Of a stretch of 64,000 nt of DNA, positions 26,438 through 36,426 are shown one piece after another. The stretch's first letter is position 1. Every line of letters starts with the position of its first letter. The DNA is taken from positions 46,520 through 110,519 of the forward strand of contig JAGYLH010000002.1 of NCBI GenBank assembly GCA_018400955.1, given 5' to 3'. The notes beneath the pieces are model-generated. The model was given only the letters and a program-made list of their open reading frames with translations. It was not told the origin of the DNA and ran no database searches. The stretch comes from Bacteroidales bacterium. Its GTDB lineage: Bacteria; Bacteroidota; Bacteroidia; Bacteroidales; F082. Position numbers and translations under genes: made by a program.

Positions 26438-27406
26438 ATGAGATATTTGATTTCGTTATTCTTGCTTTTATCAGTTTTTTCGTTTCCAATCATTGCCAAT
26501 ACAGCGGTTGAACCTGATCAGCCAAAAAATGATAGCATTAATTACTGGACACAAAACTTGCGCACTCAGTTTATGATGAACCAACTCAGTTTAAAAAATT
26601 GGTCATCGGGAGGAGAAAGCTCCCTATCTGTAAAAAGTATGTTGAATTACAAGCTAAACTACAAGAAGCAAGGACTTTCATTTCAGTTTGAGCACAAAGC
26701 AGACTTTGGTTTGGTGGGTTTTTCTGATAAAAGAATAGAAAAAACGGATGATCGTATGATCTACAATGTTTCCCTTTCGCACAAAGCTTGGGAGAAATGG
26801 CTTTATACCACCATGTTTACCTTTAGGTCGCAATTTGCCAATGGCTACAAATACCCAAACGACTCAACTTTGATTTCCAGCTTTTTAGCACCTGGATACC
26901 TCACTGCCTCGGTGGGATTTAGATATGAACCTTTTGAATTCGCCAGTTTCTTTATTAGTCCTGCATCTGGCAAATTAACAATTGTACAAAACCAGGATTT
27001 AGCCGATAAAGGTGCTTTTGGTGTGAAAAAGGCAGTCTTGGATACTTTGGGATTGGTCATTGAACACGGTGAAAACACCCTGGCTGAATTTGGCATCAAT
27101 TTGTTGGCAAACTTTTCAAAAGAATTGACTTCCAATGTTGAGCTGGCATCCACCTTAATCTTGTACAACAATTACCTTGATCAAATCCCTTCAAACCGTT
27201 GGAACATTGATGTTGACTGGGAAACTACGGTTAACTTCAACATCAATAAGTATTTCCAAACAGTCCTGTTTCTACACCTCAAATATGACCACAACACAAA
27301 ATTCCCGAATTATGGCGACATTGATGGGCAGGAAGTAGTTATTAGCGAGAGCCCCAAGGTGCAGTTTAAGGAATCGTTTGGAATAGCTGTTTTGTATAAA
27401 ATATAA
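26438..27406 (+). CDS. DUF3078 family outer-membrane protein
   Basis: This 322-residue protein has a signal peptide (about 1-21, ending PIIANT). Alternating beta strands typical of an outer-membrane barrel follow, with the family hallmark LSLKNWSSGGESSL near residue 50 and KTDDRMIYN, and an aromatic/isoleucine C-terminal strand (FGIAVLYKI). The function of DUF3078 proteins is not known. It stands alone between the large intergenic region and ugd. Confidence 0.8.
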   Translation: MRYLISLFLLLSVFSFPIIANTAVEPDQPKNDSINYWTQNLRTQFMMNQLSLKNWSSGGESSLSVKSMLNYKLNYKKQGLSFQFEHKADFGLVGFSDKRIEKTDDRMIYNVSLSHKAWEKWLYTTMFTFRSQFANGYKYPNDSTLISSFLAPGYLTASVGFRYEPFEFASFFISPASGKLTIVQNQDLADKGAFGVKKAVLDTLGLVIEHGENTLAEFGINLLANFSKELTSNVELASTLILYNNYLDQIPSNRWNIDVDWETTVNFNINKYFQTVLFLHLKYDHNTKFPNYGDIDGQEVVISESPKVQFKESFGIAVLYKI

Positions 27407-27457
27407 AATATTATAGTTCAGGTAATTAAAAATTATTATCATTAATATTAATATTTT

Positions 27458-27490
27458 TTTGTCATTTCTAATATTCAACAAATTTATTTG
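27458..27490 (+). promoter_or_regulatory. candidate promoter of the ugd-uxs-rfbD-pgm genes
   Basis: TTTG at 27458-27461 is followed 21 bases later by TTTATTTG (27483-27490), one mismatch from TAnnTTTG. The leader to the ugd ATG would be about 45 bases. The spacing fits the Bacteroidota -33/-7 arrangement. Confidence 0.45.
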
Positions 27491-27540
27491 GTGTAAATTG
27501 CTGCCTGAAAATAAAAACTAACATCAGAAAACTAAATCTT

Positions 27541-28866
27541 ATGAAAATTACAATTGTAGGAACTGGTTATGTAGGACTCGTTACCGGTACTTGTTTTGCC
27601 GAAGTAGGCATCGATGTTCACTGCGTTGATATCGATAAAAAAAAGGTTGATAACCTCAATAATGGTATCATTCCGATTTATGAACCCGGACTGGAAGAAA
27701 TGGTGGCCCGTAATGTTGAAAAGAAAAGACTTTTCTTTACCACCGATTTGCCTTCGACCCTCAAAGGCTGCAAAGTTGTGTTTAGTGCCGTGGGAACACC
27801 CCCTGATGAAGACGGCAGTGCGGATTTAAAATATGTTTTGGATGTTGCCCGTGAGGTGGGACGAAACATGGAGGAATATATCCTGATGGTTACCAAAAGC
27901 ACAGTTCCTGTTGGTACAGCCGAAAAGGTGAGGAAGGCAATGCAGGAAGAGCTCGACAAAAGGGGCGTAAAAATACCTTTTGATGTTGCTTCAAATCCTG
28001 AATTTCTGAAAGAAGGTGCTGCAGTGGACGATTTCCTAAAACCTGACCGTATTGTTGTAGGCCTCGACAGCAAAAAAGCTGAAGAGCTAATGACAAGGCT
28101 TTACAAACCCTTCACCATGAATGGCCATCCTGTTATTTTTATGGATATTGTATCAGCGGAAATGACGAAATACGCTGCCAATTCAATGCTTGCCACTAAG
28201 ATAAGTTTTATGAACGACATCGCCAACCTTTGCGAAATTGTTGGTGCTGACGTAAATATGGTCCGCAAAGGCATAGGTTCTGACAGGCGCATCGGAAAAT
28301 ATTTCATTTATCCCGGTACGGGTTATGGTGGTTCATGTTTCCCCAAAGATGTAAAAGCACTTATCAAAACGGCCAAATCCTACAATTACGACTTACGGGT
28401 TTTGAGGGCTGTAGAAGATGTCAATGAGGATCAAAAATCTGTGTTGTTTAGCAAATTGAATAAATACTACAACAACGACCTTAAAAACAAAACAATCGCT
28501 GTCTGGGGCTTATCTTTCAAACCAAATACAGACGATATGCGCGAAGCTCCCGCCCGTGTTGTAATCGCCAAACTGCTCGAAGCCGGTGCCAAGGTGCAAG
28601 CTTATGATCCGGTTGCTATGGAAGAAGCCGAAAGAATTTTCAATGATAAAATTGAATTCGCTAAGGATCAATATGATGCACTTGTTGATGCTGATGCTTT
28701 GCTGATTATAACGGAATGGTCAGAATTTAAGTTTCCAAACTACAGGGTAATTAAAAAACTACTCAAAAAGCCTGCTATTTTTGACGGTCGGAATATTTAT
28801 GACCCAAAAGAAATGACCGAAGAAGGATTTGACTATTTCTGCATAGGTGTAAGAACAAAATTATAG
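27541..28866 (+). CDS. ugd: UDP-glucose 6-dehydrogenase
   Basis: This 441-residue cytoplasmic enzyme oxidises UDP-glucose to UDP-glucuronate with 2 NAD+. It has the N-terminal Rossmann motif [15 protein letters not shown], the substrate-site [15 protein letters not shown], the catalytic Cys266 in [11 protein letters not shown], and the C-terminal domain with [17 protein letters not shown]. Full length for the family. It heads a group of sugar-nucleotide genes. Its product is the substrate of the next gene. Confidence 0.95.
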   Translation: MKITIVGTGYVGLVTGTCFAEVGIDVHCVDIDKKKVDNLNNGIIPIYEPGLEEMVARNVEKKRLFFTTDLPSTLKGCKVVFSAVGTPPDEDGSADLKYVLDVAREVGRNMEEYILMVTKSTVPVGTAEKVRKAMQEELDKRGVKIPFDVASNPEFLKEGAAVDDFLKPDRIVVGLDSKKAEELMTRLYKPFTMNGHPVIFMDIVSAEMTKYAANSMLATKISFMNDIANLCEIVGADVNMVRKGIGSDRRIGKYFIYPGTGYGGSCFPKDVKALIKTAKSYNYDLRVLRAVEDVNEDQKSVLFSKLNKYYNNDLKNKTIAVWGLSFKPNTDDMREAPARVVIAKLLEAGAKVQAYDPVAMEEAERIFNDKIEFAKDQYDALVDADALLIITEWSEFKFPNYRVIKKLLKKPAIFDGRNIYDPKEMTEEGFDYFCIGVRTKL

Positions 28867-28881
28867 AATTAGAAAATTGAT

Positions 28882-28917
28882 AATGTGGTTGTTTCAATGG
28901 TTTGGAACAACCACATT
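28882..28917 (+). other. strong intergenic hairpin between ugd and uxs
   Basis: AATGTGGTTGTT (28882-28893) and AACAACCACATT (28906-28917) are a perfect 12-bp inverted repeat. A T-G and a C-G pair extend the stem to 14 bp around an AATGGTTT loop. Only TTTT then A8 follow, so it is a weak intrinsic terminator at best; attenuation or mRNA-end protection is possible. It ends 21 bases before the uxs ATG. Confidence 0.6.
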
Positions 28918-28938
28918 GCTTTTAAAAAAAACAATTGT

Positions 28939-29871
28939 ATGAAAAGAATATTAGTTACCGGTGGCGCAGGTTTTTTAGGCTCCCACTTGTGCGAGCGATT
29001 GCTTTCGGAAGGAAATGACGTAATTTGCCTCGATAACTATTTCACAGGGCAAAAAAAGAATGTTACGCATTTAATTGGGAATCCCTATTTTGAGCTGGTA
29101 AGGCATGATGTAACTACCCCCTATTTTGTTGAAGTTGACGAAATATATAACCTGGCTTGTCCTGCTTCGCCTGTGCACTATCAATACAATCCCATCAAAA
29201 CTGTAAAGACATCTGTTATGGGTGCCATCAATATGCTTGGGCTTGCAAAACGCATAAAAGCCAAGGTGTTACAGGCATCTACAAGCGAAGTATATGGCGA
29301 CCCAGAACAACATCCACAAAAAGAAAGCTATTGGGGCCATGTGAATCCAATCGGTCCTCGGGCCTGTTATGACGAAGGCAAGCGTTGTGCCGAGACCTTG
29401 TTCGTTAATTACCACCAACAGAACAATGTACGCATTAAGATCATACGCATTTTCAACACCTATGGCCCACGCATGCACCCCAATGATGGCCGGGTAGTTT
29501 CCAATTTCATTGTACAGGCTTTGCATGGAAAGGATATTACTATTTATGGTAACGGAATGCAAACACGTAGTTTTCAGTATGTTGATGACCTTGTTGAGGG
29601 TATGCTCAGGATGATGGGATCGAGGGAGGATTTTACCGGGCCTGTCAACCTTGGCAATCCTGGCGAATTCACCATGCTCGAATTGGCCGAAAAAGTCATT
29701 AAGCTGACGAAATCAAACTCAAAACTAATTTTTCAGCCACTCCCCGCCGATGACCCAATGCAAAGAAAACCAGATATTTCGCTGGCAAAAAAGGAGTTGG
29801 ACTGGGAACCTAAAATTAATCTTGAGGAAGGCTTAGGCCGAACAATAGATTATTTTAAAACAATTGTATAA
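28939..29871 (+). CDS. uxs: UDP-glucuronate decarboxylase (UDP-xylose synthase)
   Basis: This 310-residue extended SDR enzyme makes UDP-xylose from UDP-glucuronate. It shows the NAD motif [12 protein letters not shown] (about 6-17), the family signature [12 protein letters not shown], the TSEVYGDP loop, the catalytic Y144xxxK148 in CYDEGKR, and [10 protein letters not shown]. The track start at 28885 falls inside the hairpin. The ATG at 28939 places the Rossmann motif where the family has it. Downstream of ugd, the pair gives a UDP-xylose branch. Confidence 0.92.
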   Translation: MKRILVTGGAGFLGSHLCERLLSEGNDVICLDNYFTGQKKNVTHLIGNPYFELVRHDVTTPYFVEVDEIYNLACPASPVHYQYNPIKTVKTSVMGAINMLGLAKRIKAKVLQASTSEVYGDPEQHPQKESYWGHVNPIGPRACYDEGKRCAETLFVNYHQQNNVRIKIIRIFNTYGPRMHPNDGRVVSNFIVQALHGKDITIYGNGMQTRSFQYVDDLVEGMLRMMGSREDFTGPVNLGNPGEFTMLELAEKVIKLTKSNSKLIFQPLPADDPMQRKPDISLAKKELDWEPKINLEEGLGRTIDYFKTIV

Positions 29872-29880
29872 TAAATAGTT

Positions 29881-30750
29881 ATGAATATTTTGGTTACCGG
29901 AAGCCGGGGGCAATTGGGTACTGAGCTGCGTAAAATTTCCACTATTGAGCAAGCCCACAACTGGTTTTTTACAGATGTTGATGAATTGGATATTACCAAG
30001 CCTGAGGCATTGAAAAAATTCTTCACCACAAATGCCATTGAGCTGTGCTTCAATTGTGCAGCCTATACCGCTGTTGATAAAGCTGAGGATGAACACGGAC
30101 TGGCCAACCTCCTAAATGCACAGGCTGTTGAAAATCTGGCTGATGCATGCTTACTTGTACAAGCGTTATTGATACATGTTTCTACAGACTATGTATTTGA
30201 TGGTGAAAACTTTAAGCCTTATAATGAAAGCGATCCCATCAAGCCAGTGTCTGCTTATGCATTAAGCAAAGCCATGGGTGAACAACTTTTGGGCAAGCAT
30301 CAGGCTGATTCAGTTATTGTACGCACCTCGTGGCTGTATGCCGCCAGTGGCAACAACTTTGTAAAAACCATGATGCGGCTTGGTGCTGAGCGTGATGAGT
30401 TAAAAGTAGTCGCCGATCAAATTGGTACACCTACCTGGGCTTCCGACCTGGCCTCAGCTTTATGGGTTGTAGCAAATCAATCGAAAAGGCCTGTTAAAGA
30501 AATTTATCATTTTAGCAATGAGGGAGTTATAAGTTGGTATGATTTTGCAAAAGCAATCATGGAAATTAAAAATCTCGATTGTAAGGTTTTACCAATTGAA
30601 TCAAAAGATTATCCTGTTAAGACCAAAAGGCCATTTTACAGCGTTTTGAACAAGACAAAAATTAAAAATGAATTCCATTTTGAAATCCCTTACTGGCGCG
30701 ACAGCTTAATCAAGTGCATAGCTGAAATTGATGAGCAAAAAAGTGAATAA
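29881..30750 (+). CDS. rfbD: dTDP-4-dehydrorhamnose reductase
   Basis: This 289-residue SDR reduces dTDP-4-dehydrorhamnose to dTDP-L-rhamnose with NAD(P)H. It has the N-terminal VTGSRGQLGTEL, the ISTDYVFDG-like strand (HVSTDYVFDGE), the catalytic Y126xxxK130 in SAYALSK, and RTSWLYAASGNNFV. It lies 9 bases after uxs. rfbA, rfbB and rfbC are not in the window, so the earlier rhamnose steps must be encoded elsewhere. Some RfbD-like proteins act on other dTDP-sugars. Confidence 0.9.
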   Translation: MNILVTGSRGQLGTELRKISTIEQAHNWFFTDVDELDITKPEALKKFFTTNAIELCFNCAAYTAVDKAEDEHGLANLLNAQAVENLADACLLVQALLIHVSTDYVFDGENFKPYNESDPIKPVSAYALSKAMGEQLLGKHQADSVIVRTSWLYAASGNNFVKTMMRLGAERDELKVVADQIGTPTWASDLASALWVVANQSKRPVKEIYHFSNEGVISWYDFAKAIMEIKNLDCKVLPIESKDYPVKTKRPFYSVLNKTKIKNEFHFEIPYWRDSLIKCIAEIDEQKSE

Positions 30751-30812
30751 GTCACATATAATCCTTACTGCCATATTGAAAATAGATAAACCAAAAAAAC
30801 ACTTATAGAATT

Positions 30813-32518
30813 ATGAGTACAAGCATTGACCCCCAAGTAATGAAAGCTGCTGAACAATGGCTCAAAGAACCTTATGACACAGCAACACAGAATGAAGTGA
30901 AGAACCTGATAGAAAACAAACCTGCAGATCTGACCGAAAGTTTCTACAGAAACCTAGAGTTTGGAACAGGCGGCTTGCGGGGCATTATGGGTGTTGGTAC
31001 CAACCGAATGAATAAATATACGGTAGCTATGGCAACACAAGGCCTGGCCAATTATATGAAAAAAGTATTTGGAAATGAAAACCTGAGCATGGCCATTGCC
31101 CACGATTGCCGCCACAACAGTCCTTATTTTACTGATATTACGGCACAAGTGATGACAGCCAATGGAATCAGGGTGTATGTGTTTGACAATCTTCGCCCAA
31201 CACCAGAGTTGTCATTTGCTATCAGGCATTTTGGCTGCCAGAGTGGCGTGGTCATAACAGCTTCGCACAATCCAAAGGAATACAATGGGTATAAAGCATA
31301 TTGGAATGATGGTGGTCAACTGATCAGTCCCCACGACAAAAATGTAATTAAGGAAGTTGAGAAAATTGCCGGCCCGGCAGATGTAAAATTTGAAGGCAAT
31401 CCTGCCCTGATCACTAAGCTGGGTGTTGAGTTTGATGATATTTATATCAAGCGCATCAAGCAACTTAGCCTTTCGCCCGAAATCATCCAAAAGCACAAGA
31501 ATTATGGTATAGTTTTCACGCCCATTCATGGGACTGCCGTTGAGATGGTACCCAAAACACTCAGAGCATTCGGTTTTGAAGCAGTCCATAATGTACCTGA
31601 ACAAGATGTAGTTGACGGAAATTTTCCAACAGTGCATTCACCAAACCCCGAGGAGCCTGCAGCTTTGAGCATGGCCATTGAAAAAGCCTCAGCGAGATGC
31701 ACAATTGGTACGGCCACTGATTCCGATGGCGACCGCGTTGGTATTGCTGTCCGAAATGAAAAGAATGTGAGTTTATACTGCTAAATGGAAACCTGCGCGA
31801 GCCAGCCTGATGATTTATTACCTCCTCACAAAATGGCATGAAACGGCAGCTTACTGAAAAGAATATCGTTAAAACGATTGTTACCATGAGTTGCTATTTG
31901 ATATAGCAGATGCTTTAAGGTTGAAAATATGATGTTCTCACCGCTTTAAATACATTGCTGATATCATCAAACGCTTTGAGGGCACAAAACCTTATTGGTG
32001 GTGGTGAAGAGTTATGGCTATCTCACGGTGATTTTGTTCATGAAAAGATTTATTATTGCCTGTGCATTACTGGCTGAAACTGCTGTGTGGGCTAAAGACC
32101 AAGGCAAATCCATGTTGGAAATGTTAAAGAAATCTATGTTCGTTTCTGGTTTCCACAAGGAAAACTACTGGTAACTAAAAGGCAAAGCGATGCAGAAGAG
32201 ATAAAAGCACTCATGGAACGCTACAGAAACAATCCACCCAAAAAGCTGGGTGACAACAATTTGGTTTGTGTTAAAGATTATATGACCAGTGGGCAAAGAC
32301 CTTGAAGAAAAATACCAAAGGAACAGATAGATTTGCCCAAATCAGATGTGCTTCAGTTTACAGATGACGGTAGCAAAATCAGCATCAGCTGGGCACCGAG
32401 CCTAAGATAAAATTCTATTTTGGTGTGAAAGGAAAAACTGAACCATATTGATGAATATGAAAGTGGATCAACTATTGGAGGAAAGATCACAAAATCATTG
32501 AATCATTGAAAATATAAG
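30813..32518 (+). pseudogene. phosphoglucomutase/phosphomannomutase, 3' half broken by many frameshifts
   Basis: The first 323 codons are an intact alpha-phosphohexomutase: FGTGGLRGIMG, the active serine S151 in VVITASHNPKEYNGYK, and the metal loop ATDSDGDRVG. The ORF then stops at 31784. Translation of 31765-32518 in alternating frames gives a continuous family C-terminus (MIYYLLTKW, KTIVTT, LLFDIAD, KYIADIIKRFEGTK, IGGGEESYGYL, CALLAETAVWAKDQGKSM, EEIKALMERYRNNPP, and a sugar-phosphate-site region GTEPKIKFYFGV), ending near 32516. There appear to be more than ten single-base indels but few substitutions. This points to sequencing or assembly error, or very recent decay. If intact, it would interconvert glucose 6- and 1-phosphate for the sugar-nucleotide genes upstream. 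Confidence 0.8.
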
Positions 32519-32549
32519 TTTTCAGAAGATATCTTCTCTCTGTTACCAT

Positions 32550-33002
32550 TTAGATGATTTCGAGTATCTTGTATTTGTTGGTATTGAATTCGAAATACTC
32601 CCCTACCCGCTTCTCTTTCATACTGTGAAAGATAGGCACCAGCATGGAAATGACGGCCACATCCTGGTTTTGAAATGATACCAAACCCATACCCACAACC
32701 ACAAAAAAAGTGGTGGAATCGGTGATGACAAGGCTGCCAAAATCTACTTGCGTATGCTTTTTTTCAAGGTCAACACGCTTGAGCAGGTCAATATTTAGCA
32801 TGGCTTGATCCACCTGCTTTACATAAAGGTCGCGCCGGCGCATCTGCTGATTTCTGAATCCATCATAGCGGTCCTTGGGGGCACCATAGGCATTGGCTTC
32901 TTCCTGAGCTTCATCCATGGTGTTCCGGGCATTGGCCAATGCTTTTTCCTGTGCAGCCAAACAATGGTTTAATAAATTGATTTTGTATGCCTTATCCTTC
33001 AT
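32550..33002 (-). CDS. Gre-like protein (coiled coil plus FKBP-like C-terminal domain)
   Basis: This 150-residue protein starts at ATG 33002; the track used a TTG two codons upstream. The first about 75 residues are helical and charged (ARNTMDEAQEEANAYG, QMRRRDLYVKQ). The C-terminal half (FGSLVITDSTTFFVVVGMG through SMKEKRVGEYFEFNTNKYKILEII) resembles the GreA/GreB C-terminal FKBP-like fold. Such proteins in Bacteroidota are often mis-named 3-oxoacyl-ACP synthase. It may bind RNA polymerase, but I cannot confirm that the acidic tip residues are present. It is divergent from the DUF5063 gene. Confidence 0.6.
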   Translation of the reverse strand: MKDKAYKINLLNHCLAAQEKALANARNTMDEAQEEANAYGAPKDRYDGFRNQQMRRRDLYVKQVDQAMLNIDLLKRVDLEKKHTQVDFGSLVITDSTTFFVVVGMGLVSFQNQDVAVISMLVPIFHSMKEKRVGEYFEFNTNKYKILEII

Positions 33003-33065
33003 GATCAAGCTTTTATTTTCGTTTTTTGGTTCAAAGTGCTATGGACAAATGTAAGGCTAATTGCT

Positions 33066-33073
33066 TACTTTTG
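33066..33073 (+). promoter_or_regulatory. -7 element (TACTTTTG) of the DUF5063 gene
   Basis: TACTTTTG followed by GC lies 22 bases before the ATG at 33096. It falls downstream of the ORF-track start (33036), which is why the later ATG is chosen. Confidence 0.6.
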
Positions 33074-33095
33074 CAAGCCAAATCAAAAAGCTACC

Positions 33096-33635
33096 ATGTC
33101 AAACAATGACCCCACCCTCTTGCGTCCAATAGTAGAACTGGCTGCAATTGCATCGGAATACTGTACCTTGATCGAAAATGTAAAAACAGGCGATCAAGAG
33201 GCTTTCATGAAATCAATGAAAGGTTTTATTCCTTTGCTTTACTTGCGTGGCTCACTGCTTACGGCTACCGAACCTGAATTCCCCGAAGCTAATGAACGCT
33301 ATGTAACTGAAGAACAATGGGAAGTAGTGTTTTTAAATTTGCGCAGTCTTTTTGGCGAAAAGGATGAATTTTGGTTGGTGGACTATAACGAAACAAGCCA
33401 TTACGACCCTGTTAAGGCAAGCATCTCGGAATGCCTTACTGATATATATCAGGACTTGAAGGACTTTGTGCTTCTCTATAAAAAAAGCAGCCTCGCATCG
33501 CGCGAGAATGCCATTTTCAGCTGCCAAATTCTTTTCCATGATCGATGGGGACAGCGATTGGCTCAGCTACTCCCCTATTTGCATAGAATTGGTTTCGAGG
33601 CTGACAAACAAAACGACATGGGTTTTTTGATTTAA
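33096..33635 (+). CDS. DUF5063 family protein
   Basis: This 179-residue, mostly helical, probably cytoplasmic protein has a tryptophan- and tyrosine-rich core (IPLLYLRGSLL, EEQWEVVFLNLRSLFGEKDEFW, CQILFHDRWGQRLAQLLPYLH) that fits the DUF5063 family of Bacteroidota. Function is unknown. The start at 33096 rather than 33036 follows from the promoter position. It stands alone, upstream of feoAB. Confidence 0.7.
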   Translation: MSNNDPTLLRPIVELAAIASEYCTLIENVKTGDQEAFMKSMKGFIPLLYLRGSLLTATEPEFPEANERYVTEEQWEVVFLNLRSLFGEKDEFWLVDYNETSHYDPVKASISECLTDIYQDLKDFVLLYKKSSLASRENAIFSCQILFHDRWGQRLAQLLPYLHRIGFEADKQNDMGFLI

Positions 33636-33713
33636 ATGTGTGATTATGAATACTGGGGAAAGCACCCTGTATGCATCTTAAAGCCTATTTCAAATGATTT
33701 TAAAACTACGGGT

Positions 33714-33733
33714 AATACCTAATAATAGGTATT
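33714..33733. promoter_or_regulatory. 20-bp palindrome upstream of feoAB, candidate metalloregulator site
   Basis: AATACCTAATAATAGGTATT has perfect 8-bp arms around ATAA. It lies about 22-40 bases upstream of a -7-like TTCCTTTG (33755-33762) and 53 bases before the feoAB ATG, where a repressor would block transcription. A DtxR- or Fur-type iron repressor is a reasonable guess because the gene imports Fe(II). Confidence 0.55.
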
Positions 33734-33785
33734 GTTGCGCAAGCAATTTTAAACTTCCTTTGCATGAAGCACAAAAAATAGCTTT

Positions 33786-36317
33786 ATGATGACCACATTG
33801 GCAGATTTGAAAGAAGGGGAAAAAGGCATTATCACCAAGGTAAAAGGCAGGGGTGCATTTCGCAAGCGCATTATAGAAATGGGCTTTGTTGTTGGTAAAC
33901 AGGTCATTGTGGTCAAAAACGCACCACTTATGGATCCCATCGAATACAATATCATGGGCTATGAAGTGTCGTTGAGAAGAAGCGAGGCACGCTTAATAGA
34001 AGTTTATTCGGGAATTGACCCCATGCTGATCAATACAGCAGCGTTTTATGGGGTTCAGGAACTTGAACAATCGCTGCGGTTGCGCAATGGAATCCGTTCA
34101 AAAGAAATAAATATCGCCCTTGTTGGAAACCCCAACTCCGGTAAAACAACACTTTTTAACCATGCGTCCAAATCGCGCGAGCGCACTGCCAATTACAGCG
34201 GTGTAACAGTTGAAGCCAAAACTGCTGAGTTCAAAATTGAAAACACTGATTTTAAACTGGTTGACCTTCCCGGCACTTATTCTATAACTTGCTATACGCC
34301 AGAAGAATTGTATGTGCGCAATTATATTTTCGAGCAAATACCAGATATTGTTATCAATGTGGTGGATGCATCCAATCTGGAACGCAACCTATACCTGACC
34401 ACCCAGCTCATTGATATGGACATTAAGGTGGTGATTGCCTTAAATATGTATGATGAATTTGCCGCGAAAGGCGATCAGTTTGATTATGAAAGCCTTGGTA
34501 AAATGATTGGTGTCCCTATCGTGCCAACTGTAAGTTCGAAAGGTACAGGTATTAAAGAGTTGTTTGAACGAGCCAAACAAGCTTATGAAGACAATGATCC
34601 TGATATCAGACATATACATATAAATTATGGCCATGAAATAGAAGCTGCGATACGTAAAATACAACCCTTACTCGCCATTGAAGCCAACAAGCACATAATC
34701 AATGTAATATCACCCAGATATTTGACCATTAAACTGCTTGAAGCGGATACTGAAGAATGGAAACGCATAGAACGCTGTACCAATTATACTGATATTAAGA
34801 CTGTTGTTGAAAAGGAAACGGAAAGGATTGAGACCCTATACAACGACAATCTGGAAACCATTATTACAGATGCGAAATATGGTTTTATTGAAGGTGCCCT
34901 GCGCGAAACCTACAAACCAGCCGAACAACCCAAAACGACAAAAAGTCGTTTGATCGACCGGATACTTACCAACAGGCTTTTCAGTTATCCTATCTTCGTT
35001 TTGATGATGTGGTTTGTTTTTCAAGCTACTTTTATTCTGGGCGATTACCCCATGCAATGGATTGAAAGCTTAATAGGCTGGTTGGGCAGTCTGGCATACC
35101 AATTTTTACCCGATGGCATGTTTCGGGATATGCTAATTGACGGCATTTTGGGAGGCGTAGGGGGTGTTATTGTTTTTCTCCCTAACATATTGATCTTGTT
35201 TTTCTTTATTTCCCTAATGGAAACCACAGGCTATATGGCACGGGTAGCTTTTATTATTGATAAGCTGATGCATAAAGTTGGCTTACACGGCAGATCGTTT
35301 ATCCCTCTGCTTATGGGCTTCGGATGCAATGTGCCAGCCATCATGGCAACACGCACCATCGAAAACAGAAGCGACAGGCTCGTTACGATGATGATACTCC
35401 CCTTTATGTCGTGTAGTGCAAGATACCCTGTTTACATCTTAATTATCAGTGCATTTTTTACGGCTTACAGAGGCACAATGCTTTTCGGTATTTACATCAT
35501 AGGCATAATTATTGCGGCTATAATGGCGGTTGTTTTACGCAAAGTATTTTTCCGAAAAGAGGAAATGCCATTTGTTATGGAGTTGCCACCTTACAGAATG
35601 CCTACGCCGCAGGCCATTTTTAAGCATACCTGGTTTAAAGGCCTGCAATATCTCAAAAAAATGGGCAGCATCATTCTGGTTGCTTCCTTAATAATTTGGG
35701 CCTTGGGTTATTTCCCAAAAGGGCAGCACATTGACGCTCAGTACGATTCAAAAATTGAATTGCTGACTGCCGAGATGATGGAACGCAAAACAGAGTTGCC
35801 CCTAAACAGTACAGAAGAACGTGATTTCCTCCAACAAGAATATGACGAAATCATCACCCAATTGGCCAATGAACGCATGAGCTTAAAACAGGAAAACTCA
35901 ATTATTGGTCGAATTGGTCATTTTATGGAGCCCGCAATCAGGCCATTGGGATTTGATTGGAAGATGGGCGTAAGTTTACTTGCCGGATCGGCTGCAAAGG
36001 AAATTGTGATTTCCACCATGGGCGTGCTCTACCAAACTGGCCCTGACGATGAGGTAACTGAAGGCTTGGTAACAAAATTGCGCGAACAGAAACACGAAAC
36101 CGGGGCAAGAGCAGGTGAACCTGTCATGCGCCCGCTAACAGCACTTTCATTTGTGATTTTTATCCTCATCTATTTCCCTTGCATTGCAGTGTTTGCAGCC
36201 ATCAAAAAGGAATCAGGTCAATGGAAATGGGCTGCGTTTACAGCAATTTACACCACATTGATTGCCTATTTATCCTCTTTGGCCATATATCAGATTGGTA
36301 GCTTACTAGGTTATTAA
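33786..36317 (+). CDS. feoB: FeoA-FeoB fusion, ferrous iron transporter
   Basis: This 843-residue inner-membrane Fe(II) importer has an FeoA-type SH3 domain (about 1-75: MTTLADLKEGEKG, RIIEMGF) fused to FeoB. The G domain has G1 at 114-121 (GNPNSGKT), switch I near the YSGVTVEAK stretch, G3 DLPG and G4 NMYD. A linker and about 10-11 membrane helices follow, including the two Gate repeats with conserved cysteines (MGFGCNVPAIMATRT; PFMSCSARYPVY). The FeoA fusion is common in Bacteroidota. Two ATGs are adjacent, at 33786 and 33789. It appears to be a single-gene operon preceded by a palindrome that may be an iron-responsive operator. Confidence 0.95.
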   Translation: MMTTLADLKEGEKGIITKVKGRGAFRKRIIEMGFVVGKQVIVVKNAPLMDPIEYNIMGYEVSLRRSEARLIEVYSGIDPMLINTAAFYGVQELEQSLRLRNGIRSKEINIALVGNPNSGKTTLFNHASKSRERTANYSGVTVEAKTAEFKIENTDFKLVDLPGTYSITCYTPEELYVRNYIFEQIPDIVINVVDASNLERNLYLTTQLIDMDIKVVIALNMYDEFAAKGDQFDYESLGKMIGVPIVPTVSSKGTGIKELFERAKQAYEDNDPDIRHIHINYGHEIEAAIRKIQPLLAIEANKHIINVISPRYLTIKLLEADTEEWKRIERCTNYTDIKTVVEKETERIETLYNDNLETIITDAKYGFIEGALRETYKPAEQPKTTKSRLIDRILTNRLFSYPIFVLMMWFVFQATFILGDYPMQWIESLIGWLGSLAYQFLPDGMFRDMLIDGILGGVGGVIVFLPNILILFFFISLMETTGYMARVAFIIDKLMHKVGLHGRSFIPLLMGFGCNVPAIMATRTIENRSDRLVTMMILPFMSCSARYPVYILIISAFFTAYRGTMLFGIYIIGIIIAAIMAVVLRKVFFRKEEMPFVMELPPYRMPTPQAIFKHTWFKGLQYLKKMGSIILVASLIIWALGYFPKGQHIDAQYDSKIELLTAEMMERKTELPLNSTEERDFLQQEYDEIITQLANERMSLKQENSIIGRIGHFMEPAIRPLGFDWKMGVSLLAGSAAKEIVISTMGVLYQTGPDDEVTEGLVTKLREQKHETGARAGEPVMRPLTALSFVIFILIYFPCIAVFAAIKKESGQWKWAAFTAIYTTLIAYLSSLAIYQIGSLLGY

Positions 36318-36393
36318 ACAGGTTGGTAATACATTTATAAAATTCCTGTTTATAAAAAGAAAGTTTTTACTGGCAATTAGATTCAAGTTTTTA

Positions 36394-36401
36394 TATATTT
36401 G
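36394..36401 (+). promoter_or_regulatory. -7 element (TATATTTG) of the receiver-HPt pair
   Basis: TATATTTG, followed by TGTC, lies 25 bases before the receiver ATG at 36427. It matches TAnnTTTG exactly. Confidence 0.55.
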
Positions 36402-36426
36402 TGTCGAAAACAAACACGAAACAAGT

